This document shows positions 24,351 to 33,746 of a DNA stretch of 39,563 bases, in pieces. The notes under the pieces were generated by a model. It did no database searches. It was not told where the DNA came from and was given only the letters and a program-made list of their open reading frames with translations. The stretch covers positions 1 to 39,563 of the forward strand of contig CALXQU010000017.1 of the NCBI GenBank assembly GCA_944390725.1, written 5' to 3'. Positions within the stretch are counted from its first letter, which is position 1. Every line of letters starts with the position of its first letter. The stretch comes from an uncultured Spirochaetaceae bacterium. Its GTDB lineage: Bacteria > Spirochaetota > Spirochaetia > Sphaerochaetales > Sphaerochaetaceae. Made by a program: the position numbers and the translations under genes.

Positions 24351-25109
24351 TCAGCCGAAGATCCCGTCGAGGAGCATCATGATGATGAACCCTGCAGCAA
24401 CTCCTATCGTCCCGATATTCGAATGCTCCCCTTCCGCCGATTCGGGTATCAGCTCCTCGACGACGACATAGATCATAGCCCCGGCCGCGAACGAGAGGAA
24501 GAACGGCAGGATGGCCGCCGACAGCGCGCTGACAAGGAAGAATGCGATGACGGCCCCAGCAGGCTCCACGGCCCCTGAGAGCGCTCCCTGCAGGAAGGCC
24601 CTGGCCTTGCTTTTCCCTTCCTTGTAGAGGGGGAAGGAGATCACCATGCCCTCAGGGAAGTTCTGCAGGGCGATGCCCAGCGAGAGCGCAAGGGACCCGG
24701 CGAACGTGGAGGAATCGGCAAGCATGGCAGATGCGCCGGCTCCCACGGCCATCCCTTCCGGTATGTTATGGATCGTAACGGCAAGCATCAGCAGCGCAGT
24801 CTTCGTCATCCCCGGGGCCTTCCTGCCCTCCGCATTCTCCGCATTGGCATGGAGATGCGGGGTGAGCGTATCGATCAGGAGGAGGAAGCCGATACCGACA
24901 GCGAAGCCGAAAGCCGCCATGTAATACGATGAGTCCTCGATGGCGGGAAGCAGCAGGGACCAGACCGATGCCGCGATCATCACGCCGGCTGCGAAGCCGA
25001 CTATCAGCTTCTCGGCAGGCTTCGCAAGCCCCTTAGGGAAGAGGAAGATGGCAGCAGAGCCGAGCACTGTGCCTATGAATGGTACGATGAATAGTATAGC
25101 AAGCTGCAT
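24351..25109 (-). CDS. ZIP family metal transporter (GufA/ZupT-like)
   Basis: Inner-membrane importer of Zn2+ or other divalent metals. 252 residues from ATG 25109, with eight hydrophobic helices. TM4 carries HNIPEG and TM5 carries QNFPEG, the paired metal-binding motifs of ZIP proteins; a histidine-containing loop precedes them (PHLHANAENAEG). VVEELIPE near the C-terminus is also typical. In QNFPEG Gln replaces the His of some relatives, as in many GufA-like members. I prefer ATG 25109 to 25127 because the -10-like hexamer covers the upstream codons. Monocistronic. Confidence 0.9.
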   Translation of the reverse strand: MQLAILFIVPFIGTVLGSAAIFLFPKGLAKPAEKLIVGFAAGVMIAASVWSLLLPAIEDSSYYMAAFGFAVGIGFLLLIDTLTPHLHANAENAEGRKAPGMTKTALLMLAVTIHNIPEGMAVGAGASAMLADSSTFAGSLALSLGIALQNFPEGMVISFPLYKEGKSKARAFLQGALSGAVEPAGAVIAFFLVSALSAAILPFFLSFAAGAMIYVVVEELIPESAEGEHSNIGTIGVAAGFIIMMLLDGIFG

Positions 25110-25115
25110 AGCAAA

Positions 25116-25144
25116 CAGATAGCACACTTCAGGAAAGCTGTGAA
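25116..25144 (-). promoter_or_regulatory. Candidate promoter of the ZIP gene, leaderless type
   Basis: TTCACA (25144-25139) and TATCTG (25121-25116) are 17 bases apart, and the ATG at 25109 follows six bases later. There is no Shine-Dalgarno. The -10 is imperfect; the support is the match in geometry to other first genes of this window. Confidence 0.4.
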
Positions 25145-25292
25145 TGCCATCCTAGCCAATTCACGATCCACTGGTCCTTGGATAAGAAGCTGTTGCCTGC
25201 TATGCAGATTCCTTATACAAGACAGGTCCTGGCATTGACGCTTTCCTCATCAGTCACAGCATTACTACGGATGGAAGGATTCTTCCCCAATA

Positions 25293-25328
25293 GAAAAAGA
25301 GGATAAAGCCTGCAAAGCCCTATCCTCT
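25293..25328 (-). terminator. Intrinsic terminator of the 64-residue gene
   Basis: On the minus strand AGAGGATA and its complement form a stem around a G+C-containing middle part, ending in TATCCTCT followed by TTTTTC. It lies 45 bases past the stop of the small gene. Confidence 0.75.
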
Positions 25329-25373
25329 CTCCTTCGAGATCTATGAACTCACGAAGCTCAGTACACTACAATC

Positions 25374-25568
25374 TCATTTGCCATACCTCGCCTTAAGTCT
25401 TGCAGCTTTTTCAGGCGTCATCGTAGTTGCTTCTTTGAATTTAGCCTTGGCCTCTGGAGTGCTCAGCCTCTTTACAGTAGGAGATCCGTTGTCGATAGCT
25501 TTCTCAAGGTTCTTGATGCCCCAGTCTGGGTTCACGGTAAAAGTCCTGCTGAATGATTCTGTCGCCAT
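25374..25568 (-). CDS. Small conserved-looking protein, possibly antitoxin-like
   Basis: 64 residues beginning MATESFSRTFTVNPDWGIKN and ending in a basic helix (EKAARLKARYGK). The opening resembles small proteins with an extended N-terminal strand and a helix, as in some type II antitoxins (pattern F-x-R-x-F-x-V then LEKA), but no toxin gene is adjacent and I cannot name a family. Expression evidence is good: a perfect AGGAGGT seven bases before ATG 25568, a leader with TTGATG and TATATA-like boxes upstream, and a terminator just downstream. A stand-alone single-gene unit. Confidence 0.7.
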   Translation of the reverse strand: MATESFSRTFTVNPDWGIKNLEKAIDNGSPTVKRLSTPEAKAKFKEATTMTPEKAARLKARYGK

Positions 25569-25788
25569 GGCAATACCTCCTGTATGCTGGATTCATCAAG
25601 GAACTTCATCTCCTGATATATCAAATATATACTATCAAGCTATCCCACTCATCAATATATCATTCTGAAAAAAGGGCTAAGCGTGGAAGCGGGATCATGG
25701 CTGTACTGCATCGCTGTCCTGCCATGGCAGAAGCAGATCCATATCCTCCTGCGGCCGGTTTCATATACCGGCATCCTCCGCAGCCTTG

Positions 25789-26511
25789 CTATCCCCTTGC
25801 CTTCCTGGCAGGGATGAGGTACATGGGCAGCCAGCAGATGGCGGCAATGGCAGGCAGCGCCAGGAGGTACCACCAGCCAATCCTGTCCTCAAGGAATGTC
25901 AGGGGATTGCCATCCCCTCCGCCATTGACGAAGAAGAAGTTCGTTCCCAGCGCCATGTTCAAGAAATGCATGATGAATGCCATCATGAACACAATCGGGA
26001 TAATGACCCTCAGATACCTCCATGATGGCCTGAAGCCGCCCCAGAGAAGCAGCGCGGGATACAGCACCAGCAGCAGGTGGATCGAGAACGAGTGGAAGCA
26101 CATCAGGTTCACGAAGGGCAGCGCGCCTGTCCAGTCGGGGAAGGCCATCGCCATCGATGCCGTCGGCAGCGTGATGGCATAGAGGTACTCCGCGAGGATG
26201 CGGCTGGACGTGAGCGAATGGATGATGACGATGAAGACGGAAATCGAGCAGAGGTGAAGCGGAAGGAACTCCCATTCCCACTGCCCTGTCAGCGGCATCG
26301 CGATATCCTTCATCAGCTCATCGGCCGCGACCAGTGCCGCGATGGCATGCCGTATCCTCTTCCTACCTGCCTCGGCCATGGACCGGTACCGGCGTCCGAG
26401 GAAGAGGATGAGGACGGCAAGAAGGGCCAGCCACAGGAAGTGCCCGATTGAATAGCTTCCCATGCCAAGCCCCGGCGCTATGGTGGATTTGGATGCCAGG
26501 AACGTATCCAT
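25789..26511 (-). CDS. YwaF/TIGR02206-type integral membrane protein
   Basis: 240 residues with about six or seven membrane helices. FLPLHLCSISVF, FHSFSIHLLL and the late segment LGTNFFFVNGGGDGNPLTFL match the YwaF-like (TMEM164-related) family, whose conserved PLHLC and TN-x-x-F-x-NG blocks lie in the same order. Biochemical role unknown. Its ATG coincides with the end of the V-ATPase terminator, so it must have its own signals; no Shine-Dalgarno is seen. After the stop, on the same strand, a G+C-rich hairpin (CTGCG/CGCAG with an inner GCCGGT/ACCGGC) lacks a T run. Confidence 0.75.
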   Translation of the reverse strand: MDTFLASKSTIAPGLGMGSYSIGHFLWLALLAVLILFLGRRYRSMAEAGRKRIRHAIAALVAADELMKDIAMPLTGQWEWEFLPLHLCSISVFIVIIHSLTSSRILAEYLYAITLPTASMAMAFPDWTGALPFVNLMCFHSFSIHLLLVLYPALLLWGGFRPSWRYLRVIIPIVFMMAFIMHFLNMALGTNFFFVNGGGDGNPLTFLEDRIGWWYLLALPAIAAICWLPMYLIPARKARG

Positions 26512-26538
26512 AATGAAGAAGGGGAGGCTTCCCTCCCC
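26511..26538 (-). terminator. Intrinsic terminator of the V-ATPase operon
   Basis: On the minus strand GGGGAGG and CCTCCCC form a 7-bp stem with a 4-base loop, followed by TTCTTCATTA, 17 bases after the subunit K stop. The T-rich part runs into the start codon of the next gene. Confidence 0.7.
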
Positions 26539-26554
26539 TCCCTATGCCATCCTA

Positions 26555-26992
26555 TCAGCCGAGCAGCAGGAGGCAGAAGACAAGCGTGAAGAGGGCGACA
26601 GTCTCTACGATACCGATGACGATGAAGTAGTTGGATGTACCCTTGCCGGTCTCCGCAAGCGAGTCAGACGCCGCAGCAGATACCTTGCCCTGCATCCAGG
26701 CGGAAAGGCCGATCGCCAGGCCGCCGAAGACTCCCGTCGACAGGCAGAGGAGATAAGAAGCCCCTGACTCGAATGCCGAGCGGATGAAGTTCATCAGCAG
26801 GAAGCCGTAGATTGTCTGCGTAAGCGGAGCGCCTGCGAAGGCGACCATGATGAACGGAGCAGGCTTGCCGGCAGCAAAGCACTTCTTCCAGCCGCCGACA
26901 GCGCTCTGGCCTGCGCATCCAGTGCCGAGTCCAGATCCGAGTGCAGATAAACAAAGTGCACATGCCATACCCAAATAAGCGAGATTTTCCAT
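26555..26992 (-). CDS. ntpK: V-type ATP synthase subunit K (rotor ring)
   Basis: Membrane rotor subunit that binds the coupling ion. 145 residues, four helices in two hairpins. The ion-site residues known from Enterococcus hirae NtpK are all recognisable: Thr58 and Gln59 (PLTQTIYGF), Gln101 (WMQGKVSAA) and the essential Glu130 (GIVETVALF). This set is typical of Na+-binding rings. Last gene of the operon, 12 bases after subunit I, with AAGGAG upstream, and followed by a terminator. Confidence 0.95.
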   Translation of the reverse strand: MENLAYLGMACALCLSALGSGLGTGCAGQSAVGGWKKCFAAGKPAPFIMVAFAGAPLTQTIYGFLLMNFIRSAFESGASYLLCLSTGVFGGLAIGLSAWMQGKVSAAASDSLAETGKGTSNYFIVIGIVETVALFTLVFCLLLLG

Positions 26993-27004
26993 TTGTCCCT
27001 CTCC

Positions 27005-28846
27005 TTAACTGTTTTCAGCTTTATCCTGAACCGTCTTCCTGAACGGCTCATAGTTGTATCCGGCCCACTCCATGCCGAGGGCGCCGGAGAATTCGAGCAG
27101 ATTGAGCCTGACGCCATGCACGACGACAGACAGGAGGCCCATCACGAGATTGAGCACATGGCCGAGGATGATGATAAGGATGCCGACGATCGTCAGCACG
27201 CCTCCGAACATGCCCTCACCCATGCTGTTGAATGACTGCGCGATGGCAAGCGATGCCATGCCTACCGCGAAGAGCCTTATGTAGCTCATCAGGTTGGAGA
27301 AGCTGGAGATGGTATCGAGGAAGGTCGTGAAGAACCCTCCCAGACCATGCTTGAGCCCCTCAGAGAACCTGATGCCTGGTCCCTGCGCAGAGAATACGCA
27401 TACCAGCACGAAGCCGATGAGCACTCCCTTGATCACGACCGACACCGGGAACGGCTCCCCGATGACGAGGTTGAGGGCAAGGAAGTACAGCAGGATAGCA
27501 TCGATGAGCCAGCCCGCTTCCGCGACAAGGCTCAGGTCCTTCTCCCTGGCCTTCCTGATGATGTTCATCACCCTGGCAAGCGAGAGCTGCACCGTGCCGA
27601 TGATGAAGCAGAACTTCATCAGCATATTCTGCGTATAGGCGCTATCGAGGCCGAAGAGGTCCGGATAGTTCGCCAGAGGCGGGAAGACGAGCTTCTGCAG
27701 GAACGGGATCTTCACGAGGATGCCCTCGGAGCCGAACCAGGTGCCTGTCAGCGCGCCCCAGACGAATGTCGCAGCGCCCACCACATAGAGCAGCAGGTTG
27801 ATATCCGAGGCCTTCTTCGCCTTCACCTGCATCGCGATGCCAAGGATGATGAAGATGAGGCCATAGCCCGCATCGCCCATGATCATCGCGAAGAAGAGCG
27901 CGAAGAAGACAAGGAAGTATGACGAGATATCGTACTCCCTGTAGCCCGGCACCGTGCCGAGTATGTCGAACACGGGCTTGACGATCCTCACGAAGCCCTT
28001 GTAGCGGATCTTCGTCGGCGGATTGTCGTCATCATCGGGATCTGAGAGCATGTAAGCGCATCCGTTCCTGCCGGCGAACTCCTTGAAGGCAGCCTCATCG
28101 GAGGCCGGTATGTAGCCCGTGATGCATGCGATATCGTCACCAGCCATCGCCTCCCTGGCCTTCTCGAAGCTGATAGCCTCGTCCAGCCTGGCAAGCTGGG
28201 CCCTGTACAGCGGCAGATGCACCGCCTCGGCAGCGATGGAGGCAGCTGCCTTCCCCGCCGCTTCCATCTTCGCGGAAAGCTCGCTGTCAATCGCGTCCAG
28301 GGGCTTCTCAGGCAAGGCGAACCTGCTGAGGGTAAGCCCCTCCGGGATATCGCCGGAAAGGATGACCGCAGCCCTCTGCTTCCCTTCGGCCGCGACCTCG
28401 ATGAAGCGCACGCCTTCGCTTGCGGCAAGCGCCTTCATATCCTTGTCGCTGCCGATCCATATGCCCTTGAAGATGCCCATATCCACGAGCGACCTGAACG
28501 CATCAGGGTCGAATGAGCCGAGAAGCGCGATCCTCTCGCGCTCGCTGCTGAGGGCTGCTATCCTGCCCTGGAGCGCGGCTTCCTCGGCAATCAGGCGCTG
28601 TACCTCGCCGTCCACGGCGGCGAAATCGCAATCCGCACGGCCTGCCACGCCCTTGCCTCCGCGCTCGGAGAGGACCTGCATCGTCCTGACGACTGATTCC
28701 CTCTCAGCCATGAGGGCATCGAGCCCCTGGGAATGGGACGGGGTATCGGAGAGATGCATGACGCCCAGGTCACGCAGGGAGCCGAGCACCTCATCCCTGT
28801 GCCGCGCCTGGCAGAGCACGGCTGTCTTCTTCATCTTCTCTATCAT
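27005..28846 (-). CDS. ntpI: V-type ATP synthase subunit I
   Basis: Membrane stator subunit that forms the ion half-channels against the K ring. 613 residues: an N-terminal soluble, coiled-coil-containing half (about 1-290) and a C-terminal membrane half with about seven or eight helices beginning at YREYDISSYFLVFFALFFAM. The typical segments GLIFIILGIAMQ, MSYIRLFAVGMASLAIAQ and VHGVRLNLLEFSGA are present. Only one base separates it from the subunit D stop. Confidence 0.95.
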   Translation of the reverse strand: MIEKMKKTAVLCQARHRDEVLGSLRDLGVMHLSDTPSHSQGLDALMAERESVVRTMQVLSERGGKGVAGRADCDFAAVDGEVQRLIAEEAALQGRIAALSSERERIALLGSFDPDAFRSLVDMGIFKGIWIGSDKDMKALAASEGVRFIEVAAEGKQRAAVILSGDIPEGLTLSRFALPEKPLDAIDSELSAKMEAAGKAAASIAAEAVHLPLYRAQLARLDEAISFEKAREAMAGDDIACITGYIPASDEAAFKEFAGRNGCAYMLSDPDDDDNPPTKIRYKGFVRIVKPVFDILGTVPGYREYDISSYFLVFFALFFAMIMGDAGYGLIFIILGIAMQVKAKKASDINLLLYVVGAATFVWGALTGTWFGSEGILVKIPFLQKLVFPPLANYPDLFGLDSAYTQNMLMKFCFIIGTVQLSLARVMNIIRKAREKDLSLVAEAGWLIDAILLYFLALNLVIGEPFPVSVVIKGVLIGFVLVCVFSAQGPGIRFSEGLKHGLGGFFTTFLDTISSFSNLMSYIRLFAVGMASLAIAQSFNSMGEGMFGGVLTIVGILIIILGHVLNLVMGLLSVVVHGVRLNLLEFSGALGMEWAGYNYEPFRKTVQDKAENS

Positions 28847-28847
28847 A

Positions 28848-29459
28848 TCAGCCAGCCCTCACAAGCTTCTTCTTCGAGATCTTGCCGCGCACGACCGCAG
28901 CTGTCTGCTGGTCCTGCAGGTAGATGCCGATCACCCTGATGTTCTCCTTCGCTTCCGGTATCTTCACCTTCTCGAAGAGGTTCACGCGCTGCGTGGTCAC
29001 CCTCAGCTCATGCGAAAGAAGGGCGATCTTCTCCTCCTCCGTCTTCACGAGGGCATCGTACTTGGCGATATCCCTCAGCGCGAAGATGGCCTTGTCGACC
29101 CAGAGCGGATAGACGTCGAGGTCGTACTCTATCTTCCTGAAGACCAGCTCCTTGAAGACAGGTACGGAGACTCCCGCGATATTCCCCCTCTCCTTCTCAA
29201 TCCTGTCGACGACGACAAGATGGGAGATGGACCTCTCCTCGGGGAAGAGCGCATTCTCGCCATACACGGCAATCCAGGAGGAGAGGGCGCCGCGCGCCTT
29301 CGCCTGCTCGGCCTTCAGCCGCCGGATCTCCGCCTCGCACTCACGGATCACCGCCTGGAGCTGCTGCTGCTTGAGCTGGAGCGTGGGAAGATAGCGCTGG
29401 AACTGCTTGAGGGCATCCTTCTGCTTCTTCTGTTCGTTCTTGGTAAGCTTTACCGCCAC
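28848..29459 (-). CDS. ntpD: V-type ATP synthase subunit D (central stalk)
   Basis: Rotor axle that connects the catalytic head to the K ring. 203 residues, mostly two long helices: LTKNEQKKQKDALKQFQRYL at the N-terminus and a C-terminal helix with LLSHELRVTTQRVNLFEKV, the family signature. The start is GTG at 29459, three bases after the subunit B stop, with a weak GAGAG upstream. Confidence 0.94.
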   Translation of the reverse strand: MAVKLTKNEQKKQKDALKQFQRYLPTLQLKQQQLQAVIRECEAEIRRLKAEQAKARGALSSWIAVYGENALFPEERSISHLVVVDRIEKERGNIAGVSVPVFKELVFRKIEYDLDVYPLWVDKAIFALRDIAKYDALVKTEEEKIALLSHELRVTTQRVNLFEKVKIPEAKENIRVIGIYLQDQQTAAVVRGKISKKKLVRAG

Positions 29460-29462
29460 TTC

Positions 29463-30761
29463 TCAGCTCTCCTTGGGCCAGTATCTCTCTATGAGGTCGG
29501 ACCTGAGACCCGTCTCCGTCGGCTCGAAGCACTCCGCCAGGATCCTCCATCCCTCATCAAGCGCCTCCTCGAGCGGGATATTCACCTTGAGGTCCATCAT
29601 CCTGCTCTCGAATGCCTCGCCGTATGCCAGCAGCTTCTCATCCCAGTCGCTCATCATGAAGCCCATCGACCTCTTCTCGAGCGAGTCCTTATAGGCGGAA
29701 TAGAGCTTGATCATGCCATCCATCAGCGAACGGTGGTCATCCCTCGTATCCTTGTTGACGTTCTGCTTGAGGCGCGAGAGCGACCCGAACGGCTCGATGT
29801 GGCCATACCTGAGGTAGTACTGCCCTTCCGTGATGTATCCGGTGTTGTCCGGTACAGGATGAGTGACATCGTCTCCCGGCATCGTCGTAACGGCAAGGAT
29901 GGTGACGGACCCCGCCCCCTCGAACGAGACCGCCTTCTCATAGCGGGAGGCCAGCGATGAGTAGAGGTCGCCTGGGTATCCCCTGTTGGAAGGGACCTGT
30001 TCCATGGTGATCGCCGTCTCCTTGAGGGCATCGCAGAAGTTCGTCATGTCGGTAAGCAGGACAAGGACCTTCTTCCCCTGCAGCGCGAAGCGTTCCGCGA
30101 CTGCCAGCGAGAGATCGGGCACGAGCGTGCATTCGACGGTCGGGTCGGATGCGGTATGGACGAACATGATCGTCCTTGAGATTGCTCCGGACTTCTCCAG
30201 CGTATCCCTGAAGAATAGGTAGTCGTCGTACTTGAGGCCCATGCCTCCCAGCACGATGATATCGACTTCGGCCTGCATGGCGATACGGGCCAGGAGCTCG
30301 TTGTATGGCTCTCCGGAAACCGAGAAGATCGGCAGCTTCTGCGACTCGACGAGGGTGTTGAAGACATCGATCATCGGGATTCCCGTCCTGATCATCTTCT
30401 TCGGCATGATCCTCCTGGCGGGATTGACCGACGGCCCGCCGATCTCGACCATGTTCTCGGAGAGCTCGGGGCCGTTGTCCCTCGGATGGCCGGACCCGTC
30501 GAAGATCCTGCCGAGGAGGTTATCGGAGAAGCTCACCCTCATCGGCACGCCCAGGAAGCGCACGCTGTCGCCGGTGGAGACGCCCATCGCGCCCTGGAAG
30601 ACCTGCAGGGAGACCTTGTCGCCATCGAGCTTGATGACGTTGGCATAGCCCTTGCCGCGTGAAGTCGTTATCTCGGCAAGGTCATTGTTCCTCACGCCTT
30701 CGGCGCGGACCGTTATGACGTTGCCCACTATCGATTCGATCTTCGTATAGACCTTCTGCAT
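29463..30761 (-). CDS. ntpB: V-type ATP synthase subunit B (non-catalytic)
   Basis: Regulatory nucleotide-binding subunit of the head. 432 residues. [22 protein letters not shown]-type [31 protein letters not shown] and [16 protein letters not shown] are typical. As expected for B subunits, there is no intact Walker A motif ([13 protein letters not shown] takes its place). Its ATG shares a base with the subunit A stop (TAATG). Confidence 0.96.
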   Translation of the reverse strand: MQKVYTKIESIVGNVITVRAEGVRNNDLAEITTSRGKGYANVIKLDGDKVSLQVFQGAMGVSTGDSVRFLGVPMRVSFSDNLLGRIFDGSGHPRDNGPELSENMVEIGGPSVNPARRIMPKKMIRTGIPMIDVFNTLVESQKLPIFSVSGEPYNELLARIAMQAEVDIIVLGGMGLKYDDYLFFRDTLEKSGAISRTIMFVHTASDPTVECTLVPDLSLAVAERFALQGKKVLVLLTDMTNFCDALKETAITMEQVPSNRGYPGDLYSSLASRYEKAVSFEGAGSVTILAVTTMPGDDVTHPVPDNTGYITEGQYYLRYGHIEPFGSLSRLKQNVNKDTRDDHRSLMDGMIKLYSAYKDSLEKRSMGFMMSDWDEKLLAYGEAFESRMMDLKVNIPLEEALDEGWRILAECFEPTETGLRSDLIERYWPKES

Positions 30762-32491
30762 TACTTCACCCTCCTTTGGTCGGCAAATGACCTTAGGTCA
30801 TCGAGGCGCCCCTGGTAGCGCTCATCGTCCGTGGCTGTGCCGTTCCAGTCAAGGAAGCGCTGCCTCAGCTCATTGAAGAACGCCCTGGCATCCTTCTTGT
30901 CCTCGAGGCTGAAGCGCGAGGTGAGGACATCATAGAGGATGGAGAACGCCAGCCTCTGCCTCTCGGGAAGCACTGCGTCGTCAACGGGATCGAAGGAGTT
31001 CTGCTGGAGGTATACGGCATCCATGAACTCGCCCTTCTGGTACAGGATATAATCCTCGAGGGATGTGCCTTCCTCGCCGACGACCTTCATCATCTGGCCA
31101 ACCTCATTGCCCCTCCTGAGATAGGAATAGGCGTCATCGACCTTCTCCTTCCCGATTATGCCTTCGTACTTGGACCAGGAGTCCAGCGGGTCGATGGCAG
31201 GATACTTCCTCGCATCGGACCTCTCCCTAGAAAGGCCATGGAAGGCGCCGACGACCTTGAGCGTCGCCTGCGTGACAGGCTCCTCGAAATTGCCGCCTGC
31301 GGGTGATACCGTACCGCCGATGGTGACGGAGCCGACGCGCCCGTCGCGGAGCCTCACCTTGCCTGCCCTTTCATAGAACTCGGCGATCCTCGACTCGAGG
31401 TAGGCCGGGAATGCCTCATCGCCCGGGATCTCCTCAAGGCGCCCGGACATCTCCCTCATGGCCTGCGCCCAGCGCGATGTGCTGTCTGCCAGGAGAAGGA
31501 CATCAAGGCCCATGTTCCTGTAGTACTCAGCCATCGTCACGGCAGTATATACGGAGGCTTCCCTGGCCGCGACAGGCATCGACGATGTGTTGCAGATGAT
31601 GATGGTCCTCTCCATCAGGCTCCGTCCCGTCTTCGGGTCGGTGAGCTCAGGGAACTCCTTGAGGACCTCGACGACCTCGCCTGCCCTCTCGCCGCATGCG
31701 GCGATGATGACGACATCGACCTCGGCATTGCGCGAAGTCAGGTGCTGCAGGACCGTCTTGCCTGCGCCGAATGGGCCCGGGATGCAGTATGTGCCGCCCT
31801 TGGCCACGGGAAGGAACGTATCGATGATCCTTACCTTGGTGACCATCGGCTCATCAGGCCTGAGGCGCTCATCATAGCCCTTGATGGCGACCTTCACAGG
31901 CTGCGTTATGGCCATCGAGAGATCCATCTGGCTGCCATTGCCATCCTCGATGACGGCAATCGTGGCATGGACGTTGTATGAGCCCTTCTCCCTGATGGAC
32001 CTGACCTTCCACTCGCCCTGCAGCGTGAAGGGGACGAAGATCTGGTGCGTGAAGAGGCCTTCGGGCACCGAGCCGAGTATATCGCCGGCAATGACCGTAT
32101 CGCCTGCTTCCTTCGCCGGGGTGAACTCCCAGTCCCTGTCGGGAAGCGGCGGGAGGTAGACTCCCCTCTCGAGGAAGAAGCCGCACTTCTCAGCCAGCCC
32201 CGGAAGCGGGTTCTGGAGGCCGTCGAATACCTGCGTGAGGAGGCCGGGCCCGAGCTCTACGGAGAGCATCTCGCCAGTGAACTCGACCTCATCGCCGACT
32301 GCGATGCCGCCTGTCATCTCATAGACCTGCATGGAGGCCACGCCATCGGTAATCCTGATGATCTCGCTCTTGAGGCGGGTATCGCCTACATGGATATAGC
32401 CGACCTCGTTCTTTATTACCTGGCTTGCGAACCTGACGTTGACCATGTTGCCATTGACGCCGGTCACATAGCCCTTGCTTGCCGATTCCAT
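30761..32491 (-). CDS. ntpA: V-type ATP synthase subunit A (catalytic)
   Basis: Catalytic ATPase/synthase subunit. 576 residues. Walker A GPFGAGKT at 239-246, the [18 protein letters not shown] segment ([18 protein letters not shown]), Walker [15 protein letters not shown], and the A-specific non-homologous insert around 110-200. AAGGAGAG lies before the ATG, 15 bases after the DUF2764 gene. Confidence 0.97.
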   Translation of the reverse strand: MESASKGYVTGVNGNMVNVRFASQVIKNEVGYIHVGDTRLKSEIIRITDGVASMQVYEMTGGIAVGDEVEFTGEMLSVELGPGLLTQVFDGLQNPLPGLAEKCGFFLERGVYLPPLPDRDWEFTPAKEAGDTVIAGDILGSVPEGLFTHQIFVPFTLQGEWKVRSIREKGSYNVHATIAVIEDGNGSQMDLSMAITQPVKVAIKGYDERLRPDEPMVTKVRIIDTFLPVAKGGTYCIPGPFGAGKTVLQHLTSRNAEVDVVIIAACGERAGEVVEVLKEFPELTDPKTGRSLMERTIIICNTSSMPVAAREASVYTAVTMAEYYRNMGLDVLLLADSTSRWAQAMREMSGRLEEIPGDEAFPAYLESRIAEFYERAGKVRLRDGRVGSVTIGGTVSPAGGNFEEPVTQATLKVVGAFHGLSRERSDARKYPAIDPLDSWSKYEGIIGKEKVDDAYSYLRRGNEVGQMMKVVGEEGTSLEDYILYQKGEFMDAVYLQQNSFDPVDDAVLPERQRLAFSILYDVLTSRFSLEDKKDARAFFNELRQRFLDWNGTATDDERYQGRLDDLRSFADQRRVK

Positions 32492-32506
32492 ATACTCTCC
32501 TTATCC

Positions 32507-33040
32507 TTATCTGAAAATATCCGCTTCGATGGTCCTGTAGAGCCTGTCGAACTCCGCGGATCCCTTTTCCTGGCTGAACGATGACGCCCGCCCGATCAGC
32601 TGCAGCTTGAGCGCATAGATCATCAGCACCCTCGAAGAGAAGGGCGACCCGCCCTCCTCCGATGAGAGGAAGTCGAAGTAGAGGGAAAGCACCGCCTTCT
32701 CCGCCTCCAGCGGGTCCATCTCGTCGACTATGCGGCGTATCCTCTCCTCCAGCATCCTGTCGCCGCCCTCCCTGGCCTCATAGCCCGGGAAGCCCAGCCT
32801 TGCCGCGCGATAGGAATTCATCAGCCTGCGTATCCTGCCCGCATATGCCTGCCAGGCACGGACAAGCGGCAGCTTCGCATCGCCGTCGGCAGCTGCCATT
32901 ACGGCCTTCTCCAGGTCGCTGTAGTCGCGCCTGGTCAGATGGGCCTTGGCCTGCTCCATGAAGGCGCTGTAGGTTATGGGGGCCTCCCTGTCCATGCTCA
33001 GCATGGGAAGCGTCGCTGCGAAATAGTAGTATTCAGCCAT
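32507..33040 (-). CDS. V-ATPase-associated DUF2764 protein
   Basis: 177 residues from ATG 33040 (MAEYYYFAATLPMLSM). The YYY-F-x-A-x-LP-x-L opening, the all-helical composition and the position between subunits E and A match DUF2764, which I associate with V-ATPase operons of spirochaetes and Chlamydiae. It probably substitutes for subunit C in linking stator and rotor, but this is inference. The start overlaps the subunit E stop by one base (TGATG); the open frame upstream lies inside subunit E. Confidence 0.8.
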   Translation of the reverse strand: MAEYYYFAATLPMLSMDREAPITYSAFMEQAKAHLTRRDYSDLEKAVMAAADGDAKLPLVRAWQAYAGRIRRLMNSYRAARLGFPGYEAREGGDRMLEERIRRIVDEMDPLEAEKAVLSLYFDFLSSEEGGSPFSSRVLMIYALKLQLIGRASSFSQEKGSAEFDRLYRTIEADIFR

Positions 33041-33621
33041 CAGATCATCTGCTTTAGTGAATCGGAAAGATATGGATACAGGAGCTCCTGGCACTTGTCA
33101 GGGGAGATCTCGATATAGCCGGACCCATCCTTCTCGCTGATCCTGAATCCAGAGGAGACACGCTTGGACGCCCTGAATTCAAGTCCCTTGGAAATCTCAG
33201 CCGCGAATTCGCTGCGGATATCGGCATCAAGCGCCTTCAGGTCATCCCCGCTGAGCTCTACTGCCTTGCCTGACACATCGCCGGAGATGGCAGCCTTGAT
33301 GAGGGAGACCAGATTCCCGCCATGGAGGGCCTCGCCGGCCTTCCTGGAAAGGATCTTCGTATACTCATCCTCGATGCTCTTCCTCAGGGAAAGGGAGACG
33401 TCCCTGGCGGCCTGCCTGATGGCGGCTTCCGACGACGACCTCTCCAGAGCGATGGCCTTACCGGCATCGGCGATCATCCTATCGCGCTCCTTCTCGGCGC
33501 CCTTGATGATGCCTTCGGCTTCCTTCCTTGCCTCTGCAAGGATACGATCGGCCTCTTCCCTGGCCTTGTCTATCCCTTCCTTGCGGATGGATGCGACAAG
33601 ATCCTCAATCTTCTGTTCCAT
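33040..33621 (-). CDS. ntpE: V-type ATP synthase subunit E (peripheral stalk)
   Basis: 193 residues. The N-terminal half is a long charged coiled coil (AREEADRILAEARKEAEGII), and the C-terminal half is the mixed globular domain that binds the head (SGDDLKALDADIRSEFAAEI, GSGYIEISPDKCQELL). First gene of the operon, with AGGTGGT upstream of the ATG. Confidence 0.9.
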   Translation of the reverse strand: MEQKIEDLVASIRKEGIDKAREEADRILAEARKEAEGIIKGAEKERDRMIADAGKAIALERSSSEAAIRQAARDVSLSLRKSIEDEYTKILSRKAGEALHGGNLVSLIKAAISGDVSGKAVELSGDDLKALDADIRSEFAAEISKGLEFRASKRVSSGFRISEKDGSGYIEISPDKCQELLYPYLSDSLKQMI

Positions 33622-33647
33622 TCTGTACCACCTATTTCAGCTATCGT

Positions 33648-33676
33648 AGCATATATCCGGATGATTTTCCTTACAA
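33648..33676 (-). promoter_or_regulatory. Promoter of the V-ATPase operon
   Basis: TTGTAA (33676-33671) and TATGCT (33653-33648) are spaced by 17 bases. Transcription would start about 20 bases before the subunit E ATG, leaving room for the AGGTGGT ribosome binding site, so this operon has a normal leader. Confidence 0.55.
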
Positions 33677-33746
33677 AAACAAGGAGTTGATGTGGAGAAA
33701 TCAGGAGGATCCCGGCTTGCCCCTCCCCTGCCTTTCCCCTAGAATC

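Noticed and set aside
24223..24471. Plus-strand frame of 82 codons
   Set aside because: It overlaps the ZIP gene in antisense and lacks start signals.
25652..26182. Frames on either strand around the end of the YwaF-type gene
   Set aside because: They are antisense to the membrane protein gene or cross a hairpin; composition is not protein-like and no ribosome binding site is present.
28119..29960. Plus-strand open frame of 613 codons
   Set aside because: It is exactly antisense to the V-ATPase I, D and B genes; its length follows from the codon bias of the opposite strand and the translation matches no family.
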